Positions 20,827 through 29,131 of a stretch of 35,858 nt of DNA are shown here, piece after piece (the stretch's first letter is position 1; each line of letters begins with the position of its first letter). Below the pieces are notes generated by a model. That model was not told the origin of the DNA. It made no database searches and saw nothing but the letters and a program-made list of their open reading frames with translations. This stretch comes from Phycisphaerales bacterium (GTDB lineage Bacteria; Planctomycetota; Phycisphaerae; UBA1845; PWPN01): contig JAAYCU010000244.1 in assembly GCA_012729595.1 (NCBI GenBank), forward strand, positions 1 through 35,858, written 5' to 3'. The position numbers were made by a program, and so were the translations under genes.

Positions 20827-21066
20827 TCATGCAAGGAAACAATAGAACATATTTCGGATTTCAGGCTCCCAGGGCAGTTCGGATTGGTCCATCTCCTCGC
20901 GGCGGAGATGCTCCTGGAAGTCGGGATCGACTTCGTGTGCGATGCCCGGTTCCGAGACGGGCAGCGTGATCGACCGGACTGTATGGTAGGGTGGCAAGGC
21001 CTTGGGAGGTGCGCGTGGTGGCGGGGCAGACTGGGGGTATTTAAAGGGCGTAAGGGCGTAAGGCTT
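20827..21066 (-). pseudogene. Possible decayed coding fragment (not in ORF track)
   Basis: Manual minus-strand frame with no clear start: YALTPFKYPQSAPPPRAPPKALPPYHTVRSITLPVSEPGIAHEVDPDFQEHLRREEMDQSELPWEPEIRNMFYCFLA*; soluble, protein-like composition but no family recognised. Confidence 0.3.
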
Positions 21067-21068
21067 CT

Positions 21069-21215
21069 ATGCTCGCTTGGATCGAGAACAAGGTGGGCGT
21101 CAGCACGGTTTACGAGTACGATTACAGCCAGGGCGACGGGGTGGACAATCTCGGCCGGCGGGCAACGGCCCCGGAGGGGCCCGGGGCTACATTCCGATAC
21201 CCCTTCGGGGTTTAG
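21069..21215 (+). pseudogene. RHS/YD-repeat-like remnant
   Basis: Manual translation MLAWIENKVGVSTVYEYDYSQGDGVDNLGRRATAPEG...*; the YEYDY...LGRR pattern resembles RHS YD-repeats, but only 48 aa remain. Confidence 0.45.
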
Positions 21216-21269
21216 GTACGAAACAGGGATCGCGCCAGGCAACCTGAAAACACCCGAGAGACACCATTC

Positions 21270-21311
21270 AATCAGCAATCAGTAGTCAGCATTCAGCGAT
21301 CAGTAATCAGT
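21270..21311 (+). repeat. Heptanucleotide tandem repeat, six copies
   Basis: AATCAGC AATCAGT AGTCAGC ATTCAGC GATCAGT AATCAGT with exact 7-bp periodicity. Confidence 0.85.
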
Positions 21312-21505
21312 AATTCCGCCGCGTCGGACCTTTGGCATAAATCAGTTCTGATCCCGATTCGGTTTTCGACGGGCTTACGAGTATCGGAACTCAATGGAGA
21401 ATGAGCTTGATAGGATCATGAGGCTATCGATGGATAATCGACGCTGTACTACCATGGGAAATATACCCCGCACTGCTATGCACAATAAACGCCGCACCCC
21501 CATTC

Positions 21506-21606
21506 AATCCCAAAGGGATTGCGTATCCCAGCTCAAGGTTGCGGCAACGCCGCTACCTTGGGAACCGAGCACCGGATCCCCAGCCAACCCCAACGGGGTT
21601 GCGTAT
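21506..21606. repeat. REP-like palindromic repeat cluster
   Basis: AATCCC-AAA-GGGATT-GCGTAT (21506-), an imperfect hairpin TCCC-AGCTC-AAGGT-T-GCGGC-AAC-GCCGC-T-ACCTTGGGA (21526-21563), and AACCCC-AAC-GGGGTT-GCGTAT (21586-). Confidence 0.7.
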
Positions 21607-22094
21607 TGCCTGGATACCGCACTGGCTCCCCCTCTCCCCGCTCCACGTCTTCCCGCCCCCACGGTCCACCCCGATGTGTTATCCCTACGGACCGACGGGT
21701 TGCGCCCCGTCCCCGCGCTGGAGGAACCATCATGCCTGCGAATAGGCCACCCCACATCATCCACTCGCTGGTTTTCCCGCAACCTGGCTCCGCCGTTTCC
21801 CGACGCCTCCGTGTCGGAGCCAGCCCCGATCCGAGCACTTGTCCCGAACTCGAATCGGGATCGGGGGTGGTAAAACAAAAAAAGCGCCAAACAAAGCCAA
21901 ACTCGCCAAAAAACGTCGTAATGCCTAATGGAACAAATGGATACGATGGTTGGCGACTACTAACTTATGGGCCTTTTGTGCGGAAGAACACCGGAGAAGA
22001 CTCGATGCCTCCTCGACCAATCGGGCCCCCGCGTCGCTCCATCCCAGATCGTTCACTCGCTCGCGACGGTCTTGGCGGCCCCTTCGGAATACTC

Positions 22095-22817
22095 TTATTC
22101 CGTAATGAATTTGCTCATGGTGGTGGGGCGGCCGATGGTCTGACTGATGGTGTAATCGAGTAAGTCAAAGGTTTCGCTGACGGTTTGGTCTGGGTAATGG
22201 TTTTCGCGTAGGGCGGTCAGGACCGCCGCCAGTACGAGTCGGTTTTCGGCGACGCGGGGCAGACATCGGCGGCAGACCAGGCCGCCCTGATGGGCGGAGA
22301 AATAGCCGGCCCGCTGCTCGGGGGCCTGGCGGTTGCAGATTACGCAACGAGTAAGATCCGGCCATAATCCGGTGTCGCGTAAAAGGGCCTGTTGATAATC
22401 GATCAGTAGCAGCTTCGGGGTGACGGTATGCCGCAGGGCGTCCAGTACGGCGGTCAAGGCGTCGAACAGTGCCGGGTGCGGGTCGCCGTCCTCGGTCATG
22501 GCCGCGGTTATCTCCGCCGCGTACTGTCCGGCGTAGATCCGCCGCAGGTCTTCACGCAAGCCGAGGTAGGCATCGTTCTGGCGCCATTCGGTCAGCGTGC
22601 CCAGCCCATGGGCCTTCCGCTGGCAGGGCAGGAACATAATATCGCCCCGTTCGAGCAGGTCGATACCGACGGCCGCCTTTTTCTTCGTGCCGCGTTTGAT
22701 CCCCTTGGCAATGAGGCGTTGACGGCCATGCTCGCGTGCGAAAAATACCAGCACCTGCGAGGTTTCCGAATACTCCAGCCGCCGTAAGACGATGGCCTCA
22801 TCCTTGATTGGGGCCAT
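22095..22817 (-). CDS. recO: DNA repair protein RecO
   Basis: MAPIKDEAIVLRRLEYSETSQVLVFFAREHGRQRLIAKGIKRG OB-fold start; zinc-binding CVICNRQ...GGLVCRRC. Confidence 0.9.
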   Translation of the reverse strand: MAPIKDEAIVLRRLEYSETSQVLVFFAREHGRQRLIAKGIKRGTKKKAAVGIDLLERGDIMFLPCQRKAHGLGTLTEWRQNDAYLGLREDLRRIYAGQYAAEITAAMTEDGDPHPALFDALTAVLDALRHTVTPKLLLIDYQQALLRDTGLWPDLTRCVICNRQAPEQRAGYFSAHQGGLVCRRCLPRVAENRLVLAAVLTALRENHYPDQTVSETFDLLDYTISQTIGRPTTMSKFITE

Positions 22818-22968
22818 GAAGACATGCCTCCTGTATCCGGTTCATCTCGCCAACCTCGTTCCCCTACGCCTCAAGACGCGGTACACCCATTAGTCGTCGG
22901 AAGATTATACGCGATAGGCCTTGTGCCTGCTTGTGGTAGGGGGGGCGGATGTTTAGCATGGGGGCGGT

Positions 22969-24150
22969 ATGACGAAGTTTAAACGATCCGCGCCATTCGA
23001 TGCCGTTTTACTGATCGCCTTCGGCGGGCCGGGAGCCCGGGAGGATATCCGCCCGTTTCTGCAGAATATTCTTCAGGGTCGGCCGGTACCGCCGGGAAGG
23101 ATCGAGGAAGTAGCGCGTATTTATGAGCGATACGACGGCATTTCACCGCTGCCGGAGATCACTTTTCGACAAGCCGTGGCTTTGGCTGGACTCCTAAAGG
23201 AAAGCGGCATACCTTTGCCCGTATACGTCGGTATGCGCTGCTGGCCGCCGTATTTGACGGAGACGTTGAGCAAGATGGCCAGGGACGGTGTGCGCCGGGC
23301 GATCGGGATCGTGGCCTCGCCGTTTCATTCGCCGGCCAGTTGTTTGGTGTATAAGCAGGCCGTCGCCGAAGCCCGCCGTCGGCTGCGGGAGTCTGGTGAT
23401 CACGATATCGCCGTCACCTACGTGGACAGTTGGTACAACCATCCGGGCTTTACCGCCGCCCATGTCGAGCGGATTCGGCAGGCGCTTGCGAAACTTGCTC
23501 ACGAAGCACGACCAAATGCCCGGATCGTCTTTTCGGCCCACAGCATACCGATGGAAATGGCCAAGCGGTGTCGCTACCGGGAGCAGTTGGCCGAGGCCGC
23601 CGGACTGATTACGGATGGCCTGACGGGTGACGTTTTATGTGGTGAATTGCTGCGTTCGCCGGGCGGCACCTTCAACCGTAATCCGCCGGAGGCCGATTAC
23701 GGTTCTGGGTACCGCGAGCGGGTTGATTCGTCACACGGGGAAAGCCCCCCGGAATGCAATCAGAAGGGAGCTGTCTCGGGGCGCGGCCGCAAGAGAGCGG
23801 GGGATCGACGCTTGGGGCATGCCATTGTCTATCAGAGTCGGAGCGGCCGTCCGGAGGATCCCTGGCTCGAACCTGAGGTTTGCTCCTACCTGCGAGCGGA
23901 ACACGAAAAAGGGCTTTCCGCGGTCGTGCTTTCCCCCCTGGGTTTTCTGACCGAGCATATCGAGGTCATGTATGAACTGGACGAGCGAGCGACGGGGCTT
24001 TGTCGCGAGCTTAACATCCCCGTAGTCCGGGCCGCGGCGTTAAATGATGAGCCGGGATTTATCGCCATGTTGACCGACATTGTGCAACGTACCTGTACGC
24101 GGTACCGCGAGGCGATTCCATTACCCCTCATGGCGGTGGCCGGCAATTGA
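22969..24150 (+). CDS. hemH: Ferrochelatase with an in-frame insertion before the YQSRSG motif
   Basis: FDAVLLIAFGGPGAREDIRPFLQNIL, VVFSAHSIPMEMAKRC-type active-site motif, VYQSRSGRPEDPWLEP, SPLGFLTEHIEVMYELD. Confidence 0.9.
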   Translation: MTKFKRSAPFDAVLLIAFGGPGAREDIRPFLQNILQGRPVPPGRIEEVARIYERYDGISPLPEITFRQAVALAGLLKESGIPLPVYVGMRCWPPYLTETLSKMARDGVRRAIGIVASPFHSPASCLVYKQAVAEARRRLRESGDHDIAVTYVDSWYNHPGFTAAHVERIRQALAKLAHEARPNARIVFSAHSIPMEMAKRCRYREQLAEAAGLITDGLTGDVLCGELLRSPGGTFNRNPPEADYGSGYRERVDSSHGESPPECNQKGAVSGRGRKRAGDRRLGHAIVYQSRSGRPEDPWLEPEVCSYLRAEHEKGLSAVVLSPLGFLTEHIEVMYELDERATGLCRELNIPVVRAAALNDEPGFIAMLTDIVQRTCTRYREAIPLPLMAVAGN

Positions 24151-24200
24151 TACCTCGCTCCGTGACAGATCAGCAAGTCGCTCTGATGCACGAGGGCTTT

Positions 24201-25772
24201 TTACGGACACAGATCCTTCATATCCTCCGAGCAGGCCGAGGGGATATTGTTGTTGAGCATGATTTCCGGGGTCAATCTGGCGACCTGTTCGGGTTCGAGA
24301 ACAATCTTTTCCTCGTAATCGTTCTCGAAGCGGAAAATTATGAACGGCTTGTCGCTCGTATCTTTGACGAGCTGGATCATGTGCCGCAGGTTTTTGACCG
24401 GCTCGTCGTTTACATGGGTGACTACGGATAACGGCGAGACGCCATACCCCTTGGTCAATCGGTGGGGAAGGATCGGACTGACTAGAGCGACCATTTCGTC
24501 ATCCGTATCGGTGCGATAGTCACGAATTTTCCGGGCGAGCAGGCTGCCGCGCAGACCGAGGATGGCAAAATATCGGGCGGCCGATTGGACCAGTTCGGTG
24601 GTCACGGGTGAAAAGACCAGCCCGCCGTAAATGAAGTAGGTCGGACGCTTGCCGGTCATCCGCTGGACGAGGGTGTTTCGGTTGGTAATTGTAGGGAGTT
24701 CAACGGTTAAGGACTGCCCGTCACGGATCAGGTCGAGCTTGATCGTGCTGCCGGGCGACTTGCGGGCGATCAGGTACGGCCAATCCACGCGAACGCCATC
24801 GGCGATCGAAACCATGCCCAGGTTGTCCACATTAACCCCGTCGCAAGCGGTCACCACGTCCCATGGTTTGAGCAGGTCCGCGATTTCCGGACGATTCACC
24901 CGGTGGATGACCACGCCGGTCTGCTCGCGAGTCAGCTTGAGAAAATCGCGGAGAGCGGGGTTTTCCAGGGTCGCGCCCGCGGCGTCGATCTTGGGGAACC
25001 CGTCGTATCGCCCGTTACTGGTCCAGTCGTCGAGGAAATGGCGGATGACCTCCGCGGGGATCAGGTAGCCGATGTTCTCCGCCTCGCTGAGTTTACTGAA
25101 GACGATGCCGGTGATTTTCCCATCGACGATGCCCGGCCCGCCGCTGTTGCCGGGGTTGATGGCCGCGTCCACCTGAATACGCAAGGCCGCCGTTTCATAG
25201 TAGTACGCCCCGTATTCGATCCGGGAAACGACGCCCTCGGTGATAGAGAGGGAATCCCCGCCGGTGGGGAAACCGAGTACGTTGATCTTGTCCTTGATTT
25301 TGGGCAGGGCGTCGGCCAGGGGAACGGGCTGGCGGTCGGCGATGGCCTCCGGATCCTCCAGCCTGAGGGTGGCAAGGTCGCAATCCTCGGCGATGAATTC
25401 GATTTCCGCGTGCAGTTTTTCCGAGGATTCGTTGGGCTGAACGTAAATCTGCTGGGCGTACGCCACCACGTGGGCATTGGTCAGGATGCGCCCGCCCTCG
25501 ATGATCACGCCCGAGCCGGTGACTTCGGACGGCGGGGTGATCTGCCATGGCTGGAACATGTTGGGCGGGGACTTGCTGGCGAAAATCTTGACTACGGACG
25601 GCTTAACATCCGAGCCAACGGCCATGGCGGGTACGGCCAGCCCCAGAGACATTACCAACGTCGCCATTCGAACTCCGTAACGCGCCATCATTATGTTGTC
25701 CTCGGTCGTAAATGGATTATTTCTGCCCATCGCCACGGCATGAATCATCCACTTATTGGGCGGTAAGATCAA
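24201..25772 (-). CDS. HtrA/Deg-type serine protease (S1C) with PDZ-like region
   Basis: Triad motifs ILTNAHVV, DCDLATLRLED, INPGNSGGPGI; downstream PDZ-like sequence; signal peptide. True start may be internal (MMARYGVRMATLVMSLGLAVPAMA). Confidence 0.9.
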   Translation of the reverse strand: MILPPNKWMIHAVAMGRNNPFTTEDNIMMARYGVRMATLVMSLGLAVPAMAVGSDVKPSVVKIFASKSPPNMFQPWQITPPSEVTGSGVIIEGGRILTNAHVVAYAQQIYVQPNESSEKLHAEIEFIAEDCDLATLRLEDPEAIADRQPVPLADALPKIKDKINVLGFPTGGDSLSITEGVVSRIEYGAYYYETAALRIQVDAAINPGNSGGPGIVDGKITGIVFSKLSEAENIGYLIPAEVIRHFLDDWTSNGRYDGFPKIDAAGATLENPALRDFLKLTREQTGVVIHRVNRPEIADLLKPWDVVTACDGVNVDNLGMVSIADGVRVDWPYLIARKSPGSTIKLDLIRDGQSLTVELPTITNRNTLVQRMTGKRPTYFIYGGLVFSPVTTELVQSAARYFAILGLRGSLLARKIRDYRTDTDDEMVALVSPILPHRLTKGYGVSPLSVVTHVNDEPVKNLRHMIQLVKDTSDKPFIIFRFENDYEEKIVLEPEQVARLTPEIMLNNNIPSACSEDMKDLCP

Positions 25773-25887
25773 GTCAGGACGGTTAACGTGAAATCCGGGA
25801 CAGGGTAATCTACGACCGGGGTTCTAAAAGGGCGGCTAAATCCGGTATAAAGGTATAGGCAGAGGTTGGTAACCTCTTTATAATAAA

Positions 25888-26373
25888 GTGCGGTCAGCAT
25901 ATACGTTACCGATCAGGGGCCGAACTATGTACAGGTCAGGCATGGCGGGTAGAGATACGATATCCGCGGGCGCGCGTTACCTGCATATGCGGAGGAACCC
26001 GGTTCGGTCCAGTTCTTGGCCGGTTTTCCTGGCGGTCGTTTGCTTGCCGTTGATTGGTTGTGCGCCACCGGCAACGCCTTATCCGCGGTCGCTCATTTCA
26101 GAACGGCCTGCGGAGCGGATCGCGGCGGTCAAACACGCGGCCGAGATCGGCGACGAGTCCGTGATCGCCATTCTTGTACAACGGCTGGAGGATACCGACG
26201 AGGCAGTGCGTTTTTTCGCCATCATTGCCCTGGAAAAAATGACCGGCGAGCGTTTTGGATACCAGTACTACGATTCCGAGGTCGAGCGCGCTCGGGCCGT
26301 CACCCGTTGGCGGCGGTATCTACAGGAACGTTACCCGGTAGCATCGCAACCGGAAGGCGGGGCGGCCTTATGA
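25888..26373 (+). CDS. HEAT-repeat lipoprotein
   Basis: Lipobox VCLPLIGC; ERIAAVKHAAEIGDESVIAILVQRLEDTDEAVRFFAIIALEKMTG resembles HEAT repeats. Confidence 0.7.
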   Translation: MRSAYTLPIRGRTMYRSGMAGRDTISAGARYLHMRRNPVRSSSWPVFLAVVCLPLIGCAPPATPYPRSLISERPAERIAAVKHAAEIGDESVIAILVQRLEDTDEAVRFFAIIALEKMTGERFGYQYYDSEVERARAVTRWRRYLQERYPVASQPEGGAAL

Positions 26374-26879
26374 GCGATACCGGCAAGCAAGGTTTTGGGG
26401 AAAAGATAGACTTGCGGGTGACCAGCGAACCCGAGCATATCGCCACCGTGCGCCAAGCTGTCCAGGAAGCGGCCGCGTTTCTCGGCTTTGCCGAGGAAGC
26501 CGTTGCCGCTGTTACCCTGGCTATCAATGAGGCTATGGCTAACGTGATCCAGCATGGTTATGGTGGGCGGGCGGGCCAGCCGATCGAGGTGATCATCGAG
26601 CCGGTGCATCGCGGCTCCGCCGTTGGCCTGCAAATGACCGTCCGTGATTGTTGTCCCCACATCGATCCGAGTACTATTGTTGGCCGCGATCTGAAAGATG
26701 TACGGCCGGGCGGGCTGGGCACGCATATCATCAAGACGGCCATGGATGAGGTAGAATATACACAACGCCGTCCGCAGGGTATGTGCCTGAGAATGTTGAA
26801 AATGCTGAACACGCCGCCGACTCGATCAGGGCCGGACCGTTCTACAGACCAGGAGGATTCCGCGCATGGCCGATCATGA
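26370..26879 (+). CDS. RsbW-like anti-sigma regulatory factor / serine kinase (HATPase)
   Basis: N-box AINEAMANVIQHGYGG; GRDLKDVRPGGLGTHIIKTAMDEVEYT G2-type motif; ATG at 26370 overlaps the previous stop as ATGA. Confidence 0.88.
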   Translation: MSDTGKQGFGEKIDLRVTSEPEHIATVRQAVQEAAAFLGFAEEAVAAVTLAINEAMANVIQHGYGGRAGQPIEVIIEPVHRGSAVGLQMTVRDCCPHIDPSTIVGRDLKDVRPGGLGTHIIKTAMDEVEYTQRRPQGMCLRMLKMLNTPPTRSGPDRSTDQEDSAHGRS

Positions 26880-27213
26880 TAATTGTGTCCGGGAAGTGCG
26901 ACGAGAGGGGAACGATATAGTTGTATCCCTGGCCGGCGAAATCGATCTGCACAAGGCACCTGAGGTACACCGCGCGCTGGTGGGCGCTTGCGAGGGGAAA
27001 CCACGGAATCTCGTGGTCAATCTAGAGCAGGTGACATACATGGATTCGTCGGGAATCGGCACCCTGGTGGAAGTGTTCCGGCGGGTTAATGCCTATGAGG
27101 GCAAGCTGGGGCTCTCCGGCGTCGGTCCGCGGGTGCGCAGCCTGTTTGAAATCACCAAACTGGACAAGTTTTTCAATATTTATCCGAGCGAGGCGGAGGC
27201 CCTGCGGGCATGA
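26866..27213 (+). CDS. STAS-domain protein (anti-sigma factor antagonist / MlaB-like)
   Basis: LVVNLEQVTYMDSSGIGTLVEVFRRV with the conserved DSSG motif; AGGAGG SD at about 26851; overlaps the end of the RsbW-like gene. Confidence 0.92.
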   Translation: MADHDNCVREVRREGNDIVVSLAGEIDLHKAPEVHRALVGACEGKPRNLVVNLEQVTYMDSSGIGTLVEVFRRVNAYEGKLGLSGVGPRVRSLFEITKLDKFFNIYPSEAEALRA

Positions 27214-28067
27214 GCGACCTTGCTCCCCAACCACGGGTAAACCGGCTGGTAGCGGCGATTACCGCTTTTGGGCAAGCCGTCATTATCGGGGGACAGCACG
27301 CTCGATCCCATGTGCACTATATAGGGGGGCTGGGGTATCTGCTGTATGACACCACGGTGTGGGTATTGCGCTGCCTATTTCTTCCGCGGCAGAAAATTGG
27401 CTGGCCGGCTTTAGCTTCCCAAATGGTCCGCGTTGGTGTGCGGAGCATCGGCATCATTGTCCTTGTGCAATCCTTTATCGGAGTAATACTCGCCCTGCAA
27501 TTGGCTCCGACGCTGGAAGCCTATGGACAACTGGAACGCGTTGCGGATGTCGTGGGGATCGCCATGTTTCGCGAGTTGGGGCCGTTGCTGGCGGCCATTG
27601 TGCTCAGTGGTTTCGCCGGGGCCTCCATCGCAGCTGAAATCGGCGCGATGGTCGAGGCCGAGGAAATCAAGGCATTGCGGGCTCACGCACTGAATCCCAT
27701 CCGTTTTCTGGTCATGCCTCGTTGTCTGGCTACTGTGATTATGCTCATTGGGCTGACCGTCTTATCCGATGTCGTCGGCATACTAGGCGGGATGATCACC
27801 AGTTGGCTGGTGCTGGACATCGGCCCGCGTAAGTATCTTTATTTTACACAGGTGGCCTTGGTTTACAGGGACTTTATCACCGGGCTGGTTAAAGCCGGCG
27901 TGTTTGGTCTGCTGATTTCCATCATCGCCTGCTACGAGGGGTTGAACGTCAGCGGAGGGGCCGTCGGGGTGGGCCGAGCTACGACGGCAACCGTGGTTAA
28001 GTCAATAGTAGTTCTGATAGCAACCGACTGCGTGTTTACCGCGATGTTTTTCCTGTTCAAATTGTAG
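27210..28067 (+). CDS. mlaE: MlaE family ABC transporter permease
   Basis: QSFIGVILALQLAPTLEAYGQLERVADVVGIAMFRELGPLLAAIVLSGFAGASIAAEIGAM; ATG overlaps the STAS stop as ATGA. Confidence 0.93.
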   Translation: MSDLAPQPRVNRLVAAITAFGQAVIIGGQHARSHVHYIGGLGYLLYDTTVWVLRCLFLPRQKIGWPALASQMVRVGVRSIGIIVLVQSFIGVILALQLAPTLEAYGQLERVADVVGIAMFRELGPLLAAIVLSGFAGASIAAEIGAMVEAEEIKALRAHALNPIRFLVMPRCLATVIMLIGLTVLSDVVGILGGMITSWLVLDIGPRKYLYFTQVALVYRDFITGLVKAGVFGLLISIIACYEGLNVSGGAVGVGRATTATVVKSIVVLIATDCVFTAMFFLFKL

Positions 28068-28076
28068 GACTGGGGC

Positions 28077-28967
28077 ATGACGAACGTGGCTGTGGATGTG
28101 CCGAATAATGCGGTGATCGCGGTTCGGGATCTGGTAATGAGCTTTGCCGGACCCGACGGTCGGCTGGTACACGTGCTGGACGGGGTCAGCTTCGAGGTCT
28201 ACGCCGGCGAGACCTTGGTAATCATGGGCGGCTCGGGCTGCGGCAAAAGCACTCTGTTAAACTGCCTGATCGGCGAACTGCGGCCGACCGATGGGCACAT
28301 TTATTATCGAATCAAGGGAATGAATCAGCCGGTTGACCTGCGGGCCATGAACGAGAAAGGGCTGAACGAACTGCGCAAGCGGTTTGGTATCCTTTTTCAG
28401 AGCGGGGCGTTGTTTAATTCCATGACCGTTGCGGAGAACATAGCTCTGCCACTGCAAGAACACTCGTACGTCGATTCGTCGATCATCGACATCGTCGTTA
28501 CCCTAAAGCTTCAGCAGGTCCACATGCTCGAGCATCGGGATAAGATGCCCGCGCAACTGTCTGGCGGCCAGAAGAAACGCGCCGGACTGGCCCGGGCGAC
28601 CGCTTTGGATCCGGAGATTCTGTATTATGATGAACCATCAGCCGGATTGGATCCCGTAACCTCGGCGGCCATCGACCAGTTGATGATGGATCTGTCCAAG
28701 AAGCTGCAAGTGACCTCGGTGGTGGTGACTCATGAAATGGATTCGGCCTTTCGCATCGCCGATCGCATGGTCATGCTGGATCGCGGAAAGGTTTTGAAGA
28801 TTGGCCGTCGCGAGGAATTTGAGTCTTTGCGAGATACATCGCCCGAGAGGCTGGCCAATGACGACGAACGGTTGATACATCAATTTCTTTGCGGTGATCC
28901 GGAAGGCCCGTTGACTAAGGCCGACGGTACGAGCGAATATGAGAAGCTGATTATCGCCGGAGAGTAA
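28077..28967 (+). CDS. mlaF: ABC transporter ATP-binding protein (MlaF-like)
   Basis: Walker A GGSGCGKSTLLN; signature LSGGQKKRAGLARA; Walker B ILYYDEPSAGLDP; VVTHEM. Confidence 0.93.
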   Translation: MTNVAVDVPNNAVIAVRDLVMSFAGPDGRLVHVLDGVSFEVYAGETLVIMGGSGCGKSTLLNCLIGELRPTDGHIYYRIKGMNQPVDLRAMNEKGLNELRKRFGILFQSGALFNSMTVAENIALPLQEHSYVDSSIIDIVVTLKLQQVHMLEHRDKMPAQLSGGQKKRAGLARATALDPEILYYDEPSAGLDPVTSAAIDQLMMDLSKKLQVTSVVVTHEMDSAFRIADRMVMLDRGKVLKIGRREEFESLRDTSPERLANDDERLIHQFLCGDPEGPLTKADGTSEYEKLIIAGE

Positions 28968-29008
28968 ATTGAAATAATCGGAAGAATGTTCGGTGGAGGA
29001 CAGTGAGA

Positions 29009-29128
29009 ATGAGCGTTGTGCCGACACTCTCTATAACTCGGCCCCTCCGTCAGAAGTCATTACGGTATATGTACGTAGCGATAGAAACCAACGGACGGAT
29101 GCAGTATAGGAAGCGTAATCGGGAGTAG
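29009..29128 (+). CDS. Small ORF (39 aa) filling the mlaF-mlaD gap, unknown function
   Basis: Manual translation MSVVPTLSITRPLRQKSLRYMYVAIETNGRMQYRKRNRE*; GGAGG at 28995-28999, 9 nt before the ATG; stop lies 3 nt before the mlaD ATG. Below the ORF-track size cutoff. Confidence 0.45.
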   Translation: MSVVPTLSITRPLRQKSLRYMYVAIETNGRMQYRKRNRE

Positions 29129-29131
29129 ACC

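Noticed and set aside
21394-22163. Overlapping ORFs of 101-214 aa on both strands
   Set aside because: They run through palindromic repeats, with Pro/Arg/Ser-rich shadow-frame composition and no family signal.
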